This document shows positions 52,568 to 61,976 of a stretch of DNA of 64,000 nucleotides, piece by piece. Under the pieces are notes generated by a model, which was given only the letters and a program-made list of their open reading frames with translations, was not told where the DNA came from and ran no database searches. The stretch's first letter is position 1; each line of letters begins with the position of its first letter. The position numbers were made by a program, and so were the translations under genes. Source of the DNA: Lewinellaceae bacterium (GTDB lineage: Bacteria > Bacteroidota > Bacteroidia > Chitinophagales > Saprospiraceae); assembly GCA_020636325.1 (NCBI GenBank), contig JACJYC010000002.1:496001-560000 (forward strand), given 5' to 3'.

Positions 52568-53410
52568 ATGAAAAACGCGTTGCTGTTTCTGCCGATAGCC
52601 CTGGCCGTCATGCTGGCCGGCTGTAATCTCGAAAAAGAAGTAGACATCAAGTTGCCGGAAACCCAGGAGCGGATCGTGGTAGAATGTTACCTCGAACCCG
52701 GCGCTCCGATCAACCTGCTGCTGACCCGAACCTCCGGCTACTTTGACCCGATTCCCGAGGACAATCTCGCATTTCTCAACCAAACCCTGGTTAACGGCGC
52801 AACGGTGGTGATCCGCTCAGAGACCGGAGAGTCCTACACGCTGGACAACAACCTGGTCTTCAACCAATTCACCAAAAAGATCTTCAATTATACCAGTCAC
52901 CTGGTTGCCCCGATTGAGCGCGGAAAGACCTACAGCCTTGAGATCACCCTTGAGAACGGAGACCTGATCACGGCCAGCACCAGCATCCTCCCCGTAGTTC
53001 CGATCGACAGCGTGGTGGTTGAGTTTAATGACACCGACACCCTGGCCCGGGTGCTCACCTACCTGACCGATCGCCCCAATGAGGACAATTACTACCGGCG
53101 TATGATCCAGCATTCTTCACTGGATACGATTCCGGATCAGGATTTTACCACCGATGACCGGTTTGTAGAGGATGTGATCGTTTTCGGCACGCCCTATGAT
53201 TACGGCCGCGGGGATACCGTGATCAACACCATTTTCCATATAGAAAAAGCCTATTTCGATTTCCTGGAAAGCGTCCAGCTGGCGATCGCTTCCAACGGCA
53301 ATCCGTTTGCCCAGCCCTCCCCCATCATATCCAATGTACAAGGGCCCAACGCAATGGGCATATTTACGGGCCTGAGTTATGACCGGGTCGTGAGCTTTCT
53401 GCCCGACTGA
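52568..53410 (+). CDS. DUF4249-family lipoprotein (first copy)
   Basis: Lipoprotein of 280 residues; lipobox VMLAGCNLEKEVD. It matches the DUF4249 pattern (EVDIKLPETQERIVVECYLEPGAPINLLLTRTSGY by its ends) with its typical beta-rich body and the closing GNPFAQPSPIISNVQGPNAMGIF motif. These proteins are encoded next to TonB receptors in Bacteroidota and are thought to sit on the receptor as surface lipoproteins, in the manner of SusD. Exact role unknown. Confidence 0.88.
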   Translation: MKNALLFLPIALAVMLAGCNLEKEVDIKLPETQERIVVECYLEPGAPINLLLTRTSGYFDPIPEDNLAFLNQTLVNGATVVIRSETGESYTLDNNLVFNQFTKKIFNYTSHLVAPIERGKTYSLEITLENGDLITASTSILPVVPIDSVVVEFNDTDTLARVLTYLTDRPNEDNYYRRMIQHSSLDTIPDQDFTTDDRFVEDVIVFGTPYDYGRGDTVINTIFHIEKAYFDFLESVQLAIASNGNPFAQPSPIISNVQGPNAMGIFTGLSYDRVVSFLPD

Positions 53411-53628
53411 GGCCTTAAAGCCACCTGCGTCAAGCCGTGCAGCAAACCCAATTCCGTGTCATTTTGGCAGGATACTGCGAAAAAATGTCCACAATCCGGT
53501 TGTTTTCCCGGGTTGGACCCGAATTTGATAGTAGGCAATCGAAGCTTTCCGGCAGGCTTCGGCTTGTCAGGGCTTTTTCACCAACATACAACATTCATCA
53601 CCTTACGTAAATTAAATTCTGATCCGCT
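53411..53628. other. Intergenic region before groES; no CIRCE seen
   Basis: The 218-bp gap holds a CGAAGC/GCTTCG hairpin (53540-53561) with a short T-run (53574-53578) downstream, a possible weak terminator. No CIRCE (TTAGCACTC-N9-GAGTGCTAA) and no TAnnTTTG box was found. Confidence 0.4.
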
Positions 53629-53907
53629 ATGAGTAAAGTCGGCATGAAACCCATCAATGACCGCGTAGTAATCAAGCCTGCTCCCGCCGAAGAGGTCACC
53701 TCCGGGGGAATCATCATTCCTGACACGGCCAAGGAAAAGCCCCAACGGGGCGAAATCGTCGCTGCCGGCGCCGGCAAAGACGGCAATATGATGACCGTGC
53801 AGGTCGGCGATACGGTTTTGTACGGCAAATACGCAGGTCAGAAAGTCATGTTGGACGGACAGGAGTACCTGATCATGCGTGAGGACGACATTTTAATCAT
53901 TCTTTAA
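53629..53907 (+). CDS. groES: Co-chaperonin GroES
   Basis: Heptameric lid of the GroEL chamber, 92 residues. Family motifs include MKPINDRVVIKPAPAEEVTSGGIIIPDTAKEKPQ (by its ends), with the mobile loop, GDTVLYGKYAGQ and the ending LIMREDDILIIL. The ATG at 53629 is preferred to the Met five codons later on length. groEL follows after 23 bp. Confidence 0.97.
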   Translation: MSKVGMKPINDRVVIKPAPAEEVTSGGIIIPDTAKEKPQRGEIVAAGAGKDGNMMTVQVGDTVLYGKYAGQKVMLDGQEYLIMREDDILIIL

Positions 53908-53930
53908 TTAAAAGCGAAAAAACTGTCATC

Positions 53931-55565
53931 ATGGCAAAGGAAATTAACTTTAACGGCGAAGCCCAGGAAAAACTCAAAAGGGGCGTCGATAAACTGGCCA
54001 ACGCGGTGAAAGTCACCCTGGGGCCTAAAGGAAGAAATGTAGTTTTGCAAAAGAGCTTCGGTGCGCCGCAGGTAACCAAGGACGGCGTAACGGTTGCCAA
54101 GGAAATAGAACTGGAAGACCCTGTTGAAAATATGGGCGCGCAGTTGGTGAAGCAAGTCGCCAGCAAAACCAATGACGCTGCCGGCGACGGCACCACAACG
54201 GCTACCGTTCTGGCTCAGGCCATGATCACTGCGGGTTTGAAAAACCTCACTTCAGGCGCCAATCCCATGGACCTGAAAAGGGGGATCGACAAAGGTGTGA
54301 AGGCGGCTGTGGCGCACCTCCAGCAACAAGCCGAAGTCATCCGGAATGACTTTGACAGGATCAAGCAGGTTGCTACTGTTTCCGCGAACAACGACGAAGA
54401 GATCGGCGAACTGATTTCAGGCGCCATGAAACGCGTAACTACCGACGGCGTAATCACGGTGGAAGAAGCCCGCGGAACCGACACCTATGTAGAAGAGGTA
54501 ACCGGCATGCAGTTCGACCGCGGATACTTGTCCGCCTACTTTGTTACGGATTCCGAAAACATGGTGGTCGAATACGAAAACCCGCTCATCCTGATCACGG
54601 ACAAGAAAGTAAGCGACATGAAAGACATTCTGCCCATTCTGGAGAAAGTGGTGCAGATGGGTCGTCCGCTCCTCATCATTGCGGAAGATGTGGAAAGCCA
54701 GGCATTGGGCACGCTGGTGGTCAACCGGTTGCGCGGCAGCCTGAAGGTTGTAGCGGTGAAAGCGCCCGCATTCGGCGACCGCAGAAAAGCCATGCTGGAG
54801 GATATCGCCATCCTGACAGGCGGTACGGTGATCAGCGAAGAAAAAGGCTACAAGCTTGAAAACGTAGCGGTCGATCAGCTGGGACAGGCTGAGAAGATCG
54901 TTATTGACAAAGACAATACTACGGTTGTAAACGGCAGCGGCGACGATGAAATGATCAAAGCGCGCGTCAACCAGATCAAGCAGCAAATTGATGCGACTAC
55001 CAGCGATTACGACAAGGAAAAACTGCAGGAACGCCTGGCCAAACTGGCCGGCGGCGTTGCCGTACTCTATGTCGGCGCGGCTACCGAGGTAGAAATGAAA
55101 GAGAAAAAAGACCGGGTCAACGACGCCCTCAATGCTACCCGTGCGGCAGTCGAGGAAGGGATCGTGACCGGCGGCGGTGTTGCCCTTGTCAGGGCGATTG
55201 CCGCGTTGAAAGACCTGAAAGGGGCCAATGAAGATGAAACCATCGGCGTCGACATCGTCCGCAAAGCGCTTGAGGCGCCCATCCGGAATATTGCTTCCAA
55301 CGCAGGAGCAGAAGGTTCGGTCGTACTCCACCGGGTCATCGCCGAAAAGAACGACTTTGGTTACAATGCCCGCACTGACGAATACCAGGACCTGAAAAAG
55401 GCCGGTGTGATCGACCCTGCGAAAGTCACCAGGGTTGCGCTTGAAAATGCGGGTTCCATTGCAGGCATGGTCCTCACCACCAATTGCTCCATCAATGAAA
55501 AGCCGAAAAAAGATTCCGCTCCGGCTATGCCCGGCGGCGGCGGCATGTACGATGATATGATGTAA
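53931..55565 (+). CDS. groEL: Chaperonin GroEL
   Basis: Sixty-kilodalton chaperonin of 544 residues that folds proteins in a closed chamber. Conserved motifs: VTLGPKGRNVVLQKSFGAP, GDGTTTATVLAQAM with the catalytic Asp, the apical GYLSAYFVTDSE, EEGIVTGGGVALVRA. The tail ends in GGGGMYDDMM, a short Gly/Met-rich tail. It is preceded by groES and closed by a terminator. Confidence 0.98.
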   Translation: MAKEINFNGEAQEKLKRGVDKLANAVKVTLGPKGRNVVLQKSFGAPQVTKDGVTVAKEIELEDPVENMGAQLVKQVASKTNDAAGDGTTTATVLAQAMITAGLKNLTSGANPMDLKRGIDKGVKAAVAHLQQQAEVIRNDFDRIKQVATVSANNDEEIGELISGAMKRVTTDGVITVEEARGTDTYVEEVTGMQFDRGYLSAYFVTDSENMVVEYENPLILITDKKVSDMKDILPILEKVVQMGRPLLIIAEDVESQALGTLVVNRLRGSLKVVAVKAPAFGDRRKAMLEDIAILTGGTVISEEKGYKLENVAVDQLGQAEKIVIDKDNTTVVNGSGDDEMIKARVNQIKQQIDATTSDYDKEKLQERLAKLAGGVAVLYVGAATEVEMKEKKDRVNDALNATRAAVEEGIVTGGGVALVRAIAALKDLKGANEDETIGVDIVRKALEAPIRNIASNAGAEGSVVLHRVIAEKNDFGYNARTDEYQDLKKAGVIDPAKVTRVALENAGSIAGMVLTTNCSINEKPKKDSAPAMPGGGGMYDDMM

Positions 55566-55588
55566 TCTTCCCAAAGTATTACCAACCC

Positions 55589-55625
55589 AAAGGGATAAGC
55601 CGCGAAAGTGGTTTATCCCTTTTTC
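55589..55625 (+). terminator. Terminator of groESL
   Basis: AAAGGGATAAGCC pairs with GGTTTATCCCTTT (one G-T) across an 8-nt loop, then a T-run, 23 bp after the groEL stop. Confidence 0.9.
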
Positions 55626-55787
55626 ATTTTCTCAAATAGCTAAACGTTAAAAAGAGGTTAAAATCCACTAATAAAATCCAACCCAACGTCTTCCATTCAT
55701 AATCTTAATTGTAAATGCCCGGATAACCAACCCATTTGCCGCTTTTTCCGGTCCTTTATCAATATTCAACTACCAAATGCCCTATTT

Positions 55788-58142
55788 ATGAAAAGAAGCG
55801 TTACCCTGTTTTGTGCGCTCCTGATCAGCGCGCTCTCTCTTGCTCAAAACCGCTTTACCATCAGCGGGTATATTGAAGACGCCGGATCCGGTGAGAAACT
55901 GATCGCAGCCAATATCCTTGATCTCAAATCGGGATCCGGCGCCATTTCCAACACCTATGGTTTTTTCAGCCTTACGCTTCCCGCAGATTCCGTCACCCTG
56001 ACTTTTTCCTATATCGGATACCAGCCGCTGACCCGCACCATCCTGCTGCGCAAGGATACCACGTTGTCCGTCCGGCTGGAGTCGTCCGTTCAACTGGAAA
56101 CGGTGGAGGTGACGGCCGGCAGGTACGAGAAGATCGAAGAGAGTTCGAGAATGAGCCGGATCGATGTTCCCGTAGAACAGATCAAGCGCATTCCGGCATT
56201 GTTCGGGGAAGTGGACGTGCTGAAAGCGCTCCAACTATTGCCGGGCGTCCAATCCGGCAACGAAGGCCAGAACGGGCTATATGTCAGAGGCGGCAGCCCC
56301 GACCAAAACCTGATCCTGCTGGACGGGGTGCCGGTTTACAATGTTTCGCACCTGCTCGGCATTTTTTCGGTTTTCAATGCCGATGCCATCAAGAATGTCA
56401 CCCTGACCAAAGGCGGTTTTCCGGCCCGGTACGGGGGGCGCCTTTCTTCCGTTCTTGAGATCAATATGAAAGAAGGCAATACCCAGGAGGTACACGGAGA
56501 AGGTTCTATCGGACTGATCTCTTCCAAGCTCACCCTGGAGGGGCCCATCAAAAAAGATAGAACTACTTTTCTGGTATCCGGCCGGAGAACCTATGCCGAC
56601 CTGATCTTCGGCCCCATTATCAGGGCCAGCCAGCCGGCGGGGACAGATTTTAAGCTCAAACTCTTCTTTTACGACCTCAACGCCAAACTTCAGCACAAGA
56701 TCAACGACCGGCATCGCCTGTTCGCCAGCGCCTACCTGGGTTCAGATGTTTTTCACAACCGGTATGCCGAAGACGGCGACTCCTTTGAAGGCGGGATCGA
56801 CTGGGGCAACCTCATTTCCTCCCTGCGGTGGAATTATCAGATCACGCCCAAACTATTTGCCAATACCACCCTGACCTACAGCCGTTACCTTGTAGACATC
56901 GGCGCCGGCGCTTCCTATAAGTACGACGACCATGTTGAGAAATTCAATGCGCTCTACCGGTCCGGTATTGAAGACACGGGCGGAAAGATCGACTTTGATT
57001 TCATCCCCAATCCCGACCACTATCTCCGGTTTGGGGTCAGCGCAGTGAGCCATACCTATAATCCCGGCGCGCTGAGCTTTAAATCGTCCGGCGAAGACAT
57101 CAACCTGGATACCCTGATCGGCTCTCAGAAAGCCTACTCAACGGAACTCGCTGCGTACCTGGAGGACGATATCCAGCTGGGAGCATTAAAGGCCAATTTA
57201 GGTGTACACGCCTCAGCTTTCAAAGTCCAGGGGCAGTATTACACGTCTATCCAGCCGCGGGTCGGGCTGCGTTACCTGCTCAATAACGATTGGTCGTTGA
57301 AAGCCTCATACAGCACAATGGCCCAGTTTATCAACCTGCTTACCAGTGAAGGTTTCAGCCTGCCGACCGACCTCTGGGTGCCCAGCACCAGGAAAGTGAC
57401 GCCACAGACCTCCTGGCAGGTAGCCCTGGGCGCCGCCCATACCTTCAAGAACGATTTTGAAATAAGCGTGGAGGCCTATTACAAACAGATGAAAAACGTC
57501 CTGTCCTATAAGGAAGGTGCAAGTTTCCTGTTCGGCCTGGAAAACGACTGGCAGGAGAAGATCACGCAGGGCGACGGCGAAACCTACGGTTTGGAACTGT
57601 TCCTGCAGAAGAAGGTCGGTAAAACAACCGGCTGGCTGGGTTATACCCTGAGCTGGAACTGGCGTGATTTTGACGACATCAACGGCGGAAAGCGATTTCC
57701 TTTCCGGTACGACCGGCGCCACGATATCTCACTGGTGCTGTCGCATGACTTTTCCGACCGGATTACCCTGTCTACAACCTGGGTTTACGGTACCGGCAAC
57801 GCGGTAACCCTGAACACTTTCAGGTACCCGACCGAAGTAAACAACTTCGGCAATTATCCCTACTACTATGAAGTTGAATCAGGCGGCCAAAAAAATGCCT
57901 TCAGAATGACCGACTATCACCGCCTCGACCTGAGCGTCGAATTCAGGAAACCCAAGCGCTGGGGCGAACGAAAATGGGTGATCGGCGTGTACAACGCCTA
58001 TTTCCACCGAAATCCGTATTATATCATCGCACAAAACGAAACCACACAGAACCCCGACGGCACTTATCAGGAAAAACGGGTGTTCAAAGAGGTCAGCATT
58101 CTGCCCCTGATCCCGTCGGTTTCTTATGGTTTCAAGTTTTAA
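55788..58142 (+). CDS. TonB-dependent receptor with carboxypeptidase-like N-terminal domain (second copy)
   Basis: Outer-membrane receptor of 784 residues. Signal peptide, then a carboxypeptidase-like domain (FTISGYIEDAGSGEKLIAANI), a plug (ALFGEVDVLKALQLLPGV, NGLYVRGGSPDQNLILLDGVPVYN by its ends) and a barrel ending in Phe (SVSYGFKF). Shares long blocks with the receptor at 50223, for example GGFPA-YGGRLSSV and TLEGPIKK, so they arose by duplication but have diverged in the barrel. Two GTTAA boxes 11 bp apart (55646, 55657) lie upstream. Its DUF4249 partner follows 10 bp later. Confidence 0.93.
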   Translation: MKRSVTLFCALLISALSLAQNRFTISGYIEDAGSGEKLIAANILDLKSGSGAISNTYGFFSLTLPADSVTLTFSYIGYQPLTRTILLRKDTTLSVRLESSVQLETVEVTAGRYEKIEESSRMSRIDVPVEQIKRIPALFGEVDVLKALQLLPGVQSGNEGQNGLYVRGGSPDQNLILLDGVPVYNVSHLLGIFSVFNADAIKNVTLTKGGFPARYGGRLSSVLEINMKEGNTQEVHGEGSIGLISSKLTLEGPIKKDRTTFLVSGRRTYADLIFGPIIRASQPAGTDFKLKLFFYDLNAKLQHKINDRHRLFASAYLGSDVFHNRYAEDGDSFEGGIDWGNLISSLRWNYQITPKLFANTTLTYSRYLVDIGAGASYKYDDHVEKFNALYRSGIEDTGGKIDFDFIPNPDHYLRFGVSAVSHTYNPGALSFKSSGEDINLDTLIGSQKAYSTELAAYLEDDIQLGALKANLGVHASAFKVQGQYYTSIQPRVGLRYLLNNDWSLKASYSTMAQFINLLTSEGFSLPTDLWVPSTRKVTPQTSWQVALGAAHTFKNDFEISVEAYYKQMKNVLSYKEGASFLFGLENDWQEKITQGDGETYGLELFLQKKVGKTTGWLGYTLSWNWRDFDDINGGKRFPFRYDRRHDISLVLSHDFSDRITLSTTWVYGTGNAVTLNTFRYPTEVNNFGNYPYYYEVESGGQKNAFRMTDYHRLDLSVEFRKPKRWGERKWVIGVYNAYFHRNPYYIIAQNETTQNPDGTYQEKRVFKEVSILPLIPSVSYGFKF

Positions 58143-58152
58143 CTCCCGATCC

Positions 58153-59052
58153 ATGAAAAATAGCTCTTTCCTTTTGTTGTTTTTTGCCGCCCTCCTTGTT
58201 CTAATCCATACGGGCTGCAATGAAGACTCGTTCAGCCAGGTCGTTGAAATAGACATACCCCAACACCAACCGCTTACGGTACTGAACGGTCATTTCAGCA
58301 CATCAGACAAAACATTCTCCCTTCTGGTGTCCAGCAGCCGCGGAATACTGGATACAGCGGCATTCGGGCTGCCCAAAAACGCCGCCGTCACACTATTAAA
58401 GGACGGCGTTCCGGTAACGGACTTCTCCTGGAAGGAAGAAAGTTTTAAATATGCTTCTACTTCCTTCACGGGCTTCGGACAGACGGGCGCCTTGTACCGG
58501 CTTGAAGTAAGCGTTCCAGGAATGCCGCCGGCCTATGCGGAACAAACCATGCCCGCACCGGTGGAAATTCAACGTGCGGAGGTAAAGCCCGACGGTGCGA
58601 TTTCGGCGGACGGCGACCGGGTTGACGGTCTGACGGTAGACATCAAGGATCCCGCCGGCGTGGAAAACTACTACGCTGTCCAGTTGTTGGTCCGGGATAC
58701 GGTGGTATCGCCCCCCGACACATTCGCTTACGAATACCGGGTATTTCTGGACACCAATGACCCCCTCGTGAGCTATGCTGAGAACCAGCTGTTAATTTTC
58801 TCCGACGCCTCCTTCGAAGGGAAGACCGCGTCGTTGAACTTTTATTCCTACGACCAACTGGACCGTCAAAAAATGGTGCTGCGGCTGTACGCGCTTACCC
58901 GGGAAGGGTACTTGTACCTGCGGTCCAAAGAAGACTATGAAAATGCGAACGGCAATCCCTTTGCGGAACCGGTTACCGTTTTCAGCAATGTCGAAGGCGG
59001 TTACGGCATTTTCATGGTCAGTGCGGCCACAGAAAAGATCATCAATCCTTAA
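58153..59052 (+). CDS. DUF4249-family lipoprotein (second copy)
   Basis: Lipoprotein of 299 residues. Lipobox: VLIHTGCNEDSF. I start at MKNSSF (58153); an upstream in-frame ATG (58126) would add nine residues and overlap the receptor gene. The body shows the DUF4249 pattern (VVEIDIPQHQPLTVLNGHFSTSDKTFSLLVSSSRG by its ends) and ends with GNPFAEPVTVFSNVEGGYGIF, the same closing motif as the first copy. Likely the surface partner of the receptor just upstream. Confidence 0.88.
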   Translation: MKNSSFLLLFFAALLVLIHTGCNEDSFSQVVEIDIPQHQPLTVLNGHFSTSDKTFSLLVSSSRGILDTAAFGLPKNAAVTLLKDGVPVTDFSWKEESFKYASTSFTGFGQTGALYRLEVSVPGMPPAYAEQTMPAPVEIQRAEVKPDGAISADGDRVDGLTVDIKDPAGVENYYAVQLLVRDTVVSPPDTFAYEYRVFLDTNDPLVSYAENQLLIFSDASFEGKTASLNFYSYDQLDRQKMVLRLYALTREGYLYLRSKEDYENANGNPFAEPVTVFSNVEGGYGIFMVSAATEKIINP

Positions 59053-59128
59053 AGCAACCCGCCTGCTTTTAAGGGATTTTAGCACTTTTTAATACTTCGG
59101 GTTAAATGTTTGTAATATTTAAAAAATG

Positions 59129-59160
59129 CCTAACGATGGCTTAACGCTTCTTAACACTTT
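59129..59160. promoter_or_regulatory. Three tandem TAAC boxes before the barrel gene
   Basis: CTAACGATGG, CTTAACGCTT and CTTAACACTT follow each other with 11- and 10-bp phase (starts near 59130, 59140 and 59150). The arrangement is like direct-repeat sites of response regulators such as LytTR types, about 60-80 bp before the start codon. Confidence 0.45.
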
Positions 59161-59213
59161 TTGCCTGCACCTTAGCCCCAGCAAACCAAAACAATCACCA
59201 AACGCTCGAAAAA

Positions 59214-59906
59214 ATGAAAAGTGCACTCAAATGGATGATGACACCCCTGATCGGAATCCTTGCCGTTTCCGCAACAACCGCCCAGTTTTCCTTTGGGGTC
59301 AGAAGCGGGATCACCTGGACCAATGTTCACAAAACGGATGCTTTGAACAGCCTTACGCCCGATTTCCACTCCGTTGAAAGCTTTCAGATCGGGGCCGTGG
59401 CGGAATATAAAATTACGGATCATTTTGCCATTCAGCCCGAGCTCAACTTCCAGAAGCAGGGATTTGCCCTGGATGAAGGCCTCGACGCGCCTTTGTTCGG
59501 CATGGATCTGCCGGTCGGCGTTAAATCGGAAACCAGGTTCAGCTATTTGAGCATGCCCGTTCTGGCCAAATACGAATTCGGAAACGATAAATTAAGGTTC
59601 CATGTCATGGCGGGCCCTGCAGTGTCCTACGCTACAGCCGGCAAAATTGACACCAAAGCCAAGGTACTTGTGGATATTAACCTGGGAAGTACCGATATCA
59701 ACCTCGACAACCTCAATGATTTTAACCGGTGGGAAGCCAGTGCCGTTGCCGGCGCAGGAGTGAGTTATGACGCCGGGTTCGGAAAACTATTTGCTGATTT
59801 TCGTTATCAGCACGGGTTTACCGAAGTATACAATATCCCTGTAGTGGATGAAAAAGTAACCAATCGCGGATTCGGCCTGAGCGCAGGCATTATGATCCCG
59901 CTTTGA
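59214..59906 (+). CDS. Outer membrane beta-barrel protein (PorT-like family)
   Basis: Porin-like outer-membrane protein of 230 residues. A signal peptide (ending SATTAQ) is followed by a small barrel: FSFGVRSGITWTNVH, YKITDHFAIQPELNFQKQGF, RFSYLSMPVLAKYEFG, FHVMAGPAVSYATAG, SYDAGFGKLFADFRYQHGF, then RGFGLSAGIMIPL. This is the common small barrel of Bacteroidota. Function unknown. It has its own terminator and an upstream tandem repeat. Confidence 0.88.
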   Translation: MKSALKWMMTPLIGILAVSATTAQFSFGVRSGITWTNVHKTDALNSLTPDFHSVESFQIGAVAEYKITDHFAIQPELNFQKQGFALDEGLDAPLFGMDLPVGVKSETRFSYLSMPVLAKYEFGNDKLRFHVMAGPAVSYATAGKIDTKAKVLVDINLGSTDINLDNLNDFNRWEASAVAGAGVSYDAGFGKLFADFRYQHGFTEVYNIPVVDEKVTNRGFGLSAGIMIPL

Positions 59907-59941
59907 TTCGCCTCTTATTTCCCTTAAAAAAACCAAATCGT

Positions 59942-59977
59942 TGCCGTTTTCCGCTTGCCGGGAGACGGCATTTTTAT
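59942..59977 (+). terminator. Terminator between convergent genes
   Basis: TGCCGT/ACGGCA (59942-59947 with 59965-59970), extended by an inner pairing, then five Ts. It is also placed to stop the minus-strand bat genes. Confidence 0.8.
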
Positions 59978-59978
59978 T

Positions 59979-61946
59979 TCAGGGCGCCGACCGCAGCCAG
60001 GTATAGCGCAAGACCAATTCGACCAACAGGAATAATAGCCCCCAGAACATGAAATAATGGTATTCCTCGCTGTAGCGTTTGATCACGGTCACGTCCACTT
60101 TGGTTTTTTCCAATGCATCGATCGATTCATAGATCCGCTCCAGGCTTTCGGCGTCGCGGGCCCGGAAATATTTCCCGCCGGTCATATCGGCAATTTCATT
60201 GAGGAGCTGTTCGTCGATTTCAACCCTGGCGATATCAAAAATATAGCGTCCGTCGTTGCTGCGGCTGACCGGAATGAGGGTTTCACCGACCGAGCCGACA
60301 CCTATGGTATAGACCCTGATGCCCAGTTCTTTTGCCATGCGGGCAGCCAATTCGGGCGATTGGTATCCGGTATTGTTGACGCCGTCGGTCAGCAGGATGA
60401 CTACCTTGCTTTTCGCCTTGCTGTCCTGGAGCCGGTTTACCGCCGTTGCCAATCCCATGCCGATGGCGGTACCGTCCTTCAGTAAACCGCATTCCAGTTT
60501 TGCCAGGAAAAAATCCAGAATGCTGTGGTCTGTTGTCAGCGGGCATTGGGTATAGGCTTCTCCGGCAAAGACCACCAGCCCTATGCGGTCATAGGGGCGT
60601 TTGTCGACAAAGTCCCTGGCTACTCTTTTGCTCACTTCCAGGCGGTTGGGTTGAAAATCCTGCGCCAGCATGCTGCTCGACAGGTCCATTGCCAGAGCGA
60701 TATCAATTCCTTCTGCGGTAATGTTTTCTTCTTTCAGCATTTTCTGGGGCCTGGCCAGTGCAATGACCAGCAAAATAAAAGCCAGCGCCCGCAAAACCGT
60801 CAGAAAAGGGCGCAGTTTCGTTCGGATCGTGGCTCCGTTCAACCCGCTCAGCGAGGGGATCCGGATATTGGAATACCTGTTCCTGTAATTCCGGGAATAT
60901 AACCAGGCCAGTACCGGCAACAGCAACAGCAGCAGCAACAGCCATGGATAGGCGAATTGCCAGCCGCCGATCACGACCAGCGGCAGGAAGGCATTGTCCG
61001 CCGGCGGTTGCTGGCCGGCGGGCTGCTCAGGCATGGGGACGGCTTCTTCCTTGGTGGCCTGGACAAAATCGACGGCGTCCTTCAGGAATTCCGTATGAAG
61101 GGATACCCCCGGCTCAGCTTTGGCAAATTTCACGAGGTCGGCGCTTTGGAGCAACCGGCTCACAGCATCCATCCGGTCATTGCTCAAGGCCTGTTTTTGC
61201 AACTGCGCCAGGGTTTCTTCCGTGGTTAATTCGGGGGCAGGCACCTTGAACCGGCCTTCTACGTATTCGCGGATGATGTAGGTGAGTTGGGAATAGTAGT
61301 TCTTCAATTCGCCCTTTTGCCATAACTGCGCCTTTTCCAGGTTATGCAATTTCCCTAGGGCAATTTCATGGGGAGGGGGCAGGGGAGGAGGCAATTTCAT
61401 TTTTTGCCGCCGGCTGTTGTAAACAATTAAAAAAACGGTTAACCCGATCAGCAATCCCGCTATTCCAATAATGAGATAGGGGAGAAAATCCCTGAATTTA
61501 ACCGGTTCGGTCAAGATCGGCTTGATCGGCATGACCCCGGTCGTATCCGATTCGACGGGAATGGTTCTCACCTGCAGGGCCAGTTCATTGGATTGGACCC
61601 TGGACGTATCGCCGTTATACAAATACTGAACGATTACCGGCGGAATGCGATAATACCCGGAATCAAAGGAAGTAAGCCTGAAATCTTTAGAGAAAAGCTG
61701 GTCGTTTTGCGATGGGGTTTGGAGCAGGTTGGTCGAATCAAGCACTTCGAGCCCTTTGACGGAATCGATCACGGAAAATCCGATATCGAACAATTTGGCA
61801 TTCTTATCCAGGGAAATGTCAAAGTGGAGCCTCACCTGGTCACCGATCAGGATCCGGCTGCTGTCCAGGGCTGCTGTGATGGTCGCTTGTCCGAATCCGG
61901 CCGACAGCCACAGGCACAAAACCGATAAAAAAAGTCCTTTTTTCAT
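59979..61946 (-). CDS. BatA-type VWA protein fused to an N-terminal BatD-like membrane segment
   Basis: Membrane protein of 655 residues that looks like two usual Bat proteins in one chain. Residues 1-20 are a signal, ~21-150 a beta-sandwich like the BatD/DUF4381 class, with a membrane segment at 157-176 and a charged helical region to ~310. From ~334 the BatA part starts: a segment (WLLLLLLLLPVLAWLY), a second at 381-399, then a VWA domain with MIDAS Asp421-x-Ser423-x-Ser425 (AMDLSSSM) and LLTDGVNN, and a C-terminal segment. VWA proteins of this kind work with MoxR ATPases. It is the third gene of the moxR-DUF58 run. Confidence 0.9.
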   Translation of the reverse strand: MKKGLFLSVLCLWLSAGFGQATITAALDSSRILIGDQVRLHFDISLDKNAKLFDIGFSVIDSVKGLEVLDSTNLLQTPSQNDQLFSKDFRLTSFDSGYYRIPPVIVQYLYNGDTSRVQSNELALQVRTIPVESDTTGVMPIKPILTEPVKFRDFLPYLIIGIAGLLIGLTVFLIVYNSRRQKMKLPPPLPPPHEIALGKLHNLEKAQLWQKGELKNYYSQLTYIIREYVEGRFKVPAPELTTEETLAQLQKQALSNDRMDAVSRLLQSADLVKFAKAEPGVSLHTEFLKDAVDFVQATKEEAVPMPEQPAGQQPPADNAFLPLVVIGGWQFAYPWLLLLLLLLPVLAWLYSRNYRNRYSNIRIPSLSGLNGATIRTKLRPFLTVLRALAFILLVIALARPQKMLKEENITAEGIDIALAMDLSSSMLAQDFQPNRLEVSKRVARDFVDKRPYDRIGLVVFAGEAYTQCPLTTDHSILDFFLAKLECGLLKDGTAIGMGLATAVNRLQDSKAKSKVVILLTDGVNNTGYQSPELAARMAKELGIRVYTIGVGSVGETLIPVSRSNDGRYIFDIARVEIDEQLLNEIADMTGGKYFRARDAESLERIYESIDALEKTKVDVTVIKRYSEEYHYFMFWGLLFLLVELVLRYTWLRSAP

Positions 61947-61976
61947 GCCATTGTATCATTGAACGGGGCCCGGCCG

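Noticed and set aside
53411..53628. Possible CIRCE element before groES
   Set aside because: No TTAGCACTC or GAGTGCTAA half-site was found in the gap.
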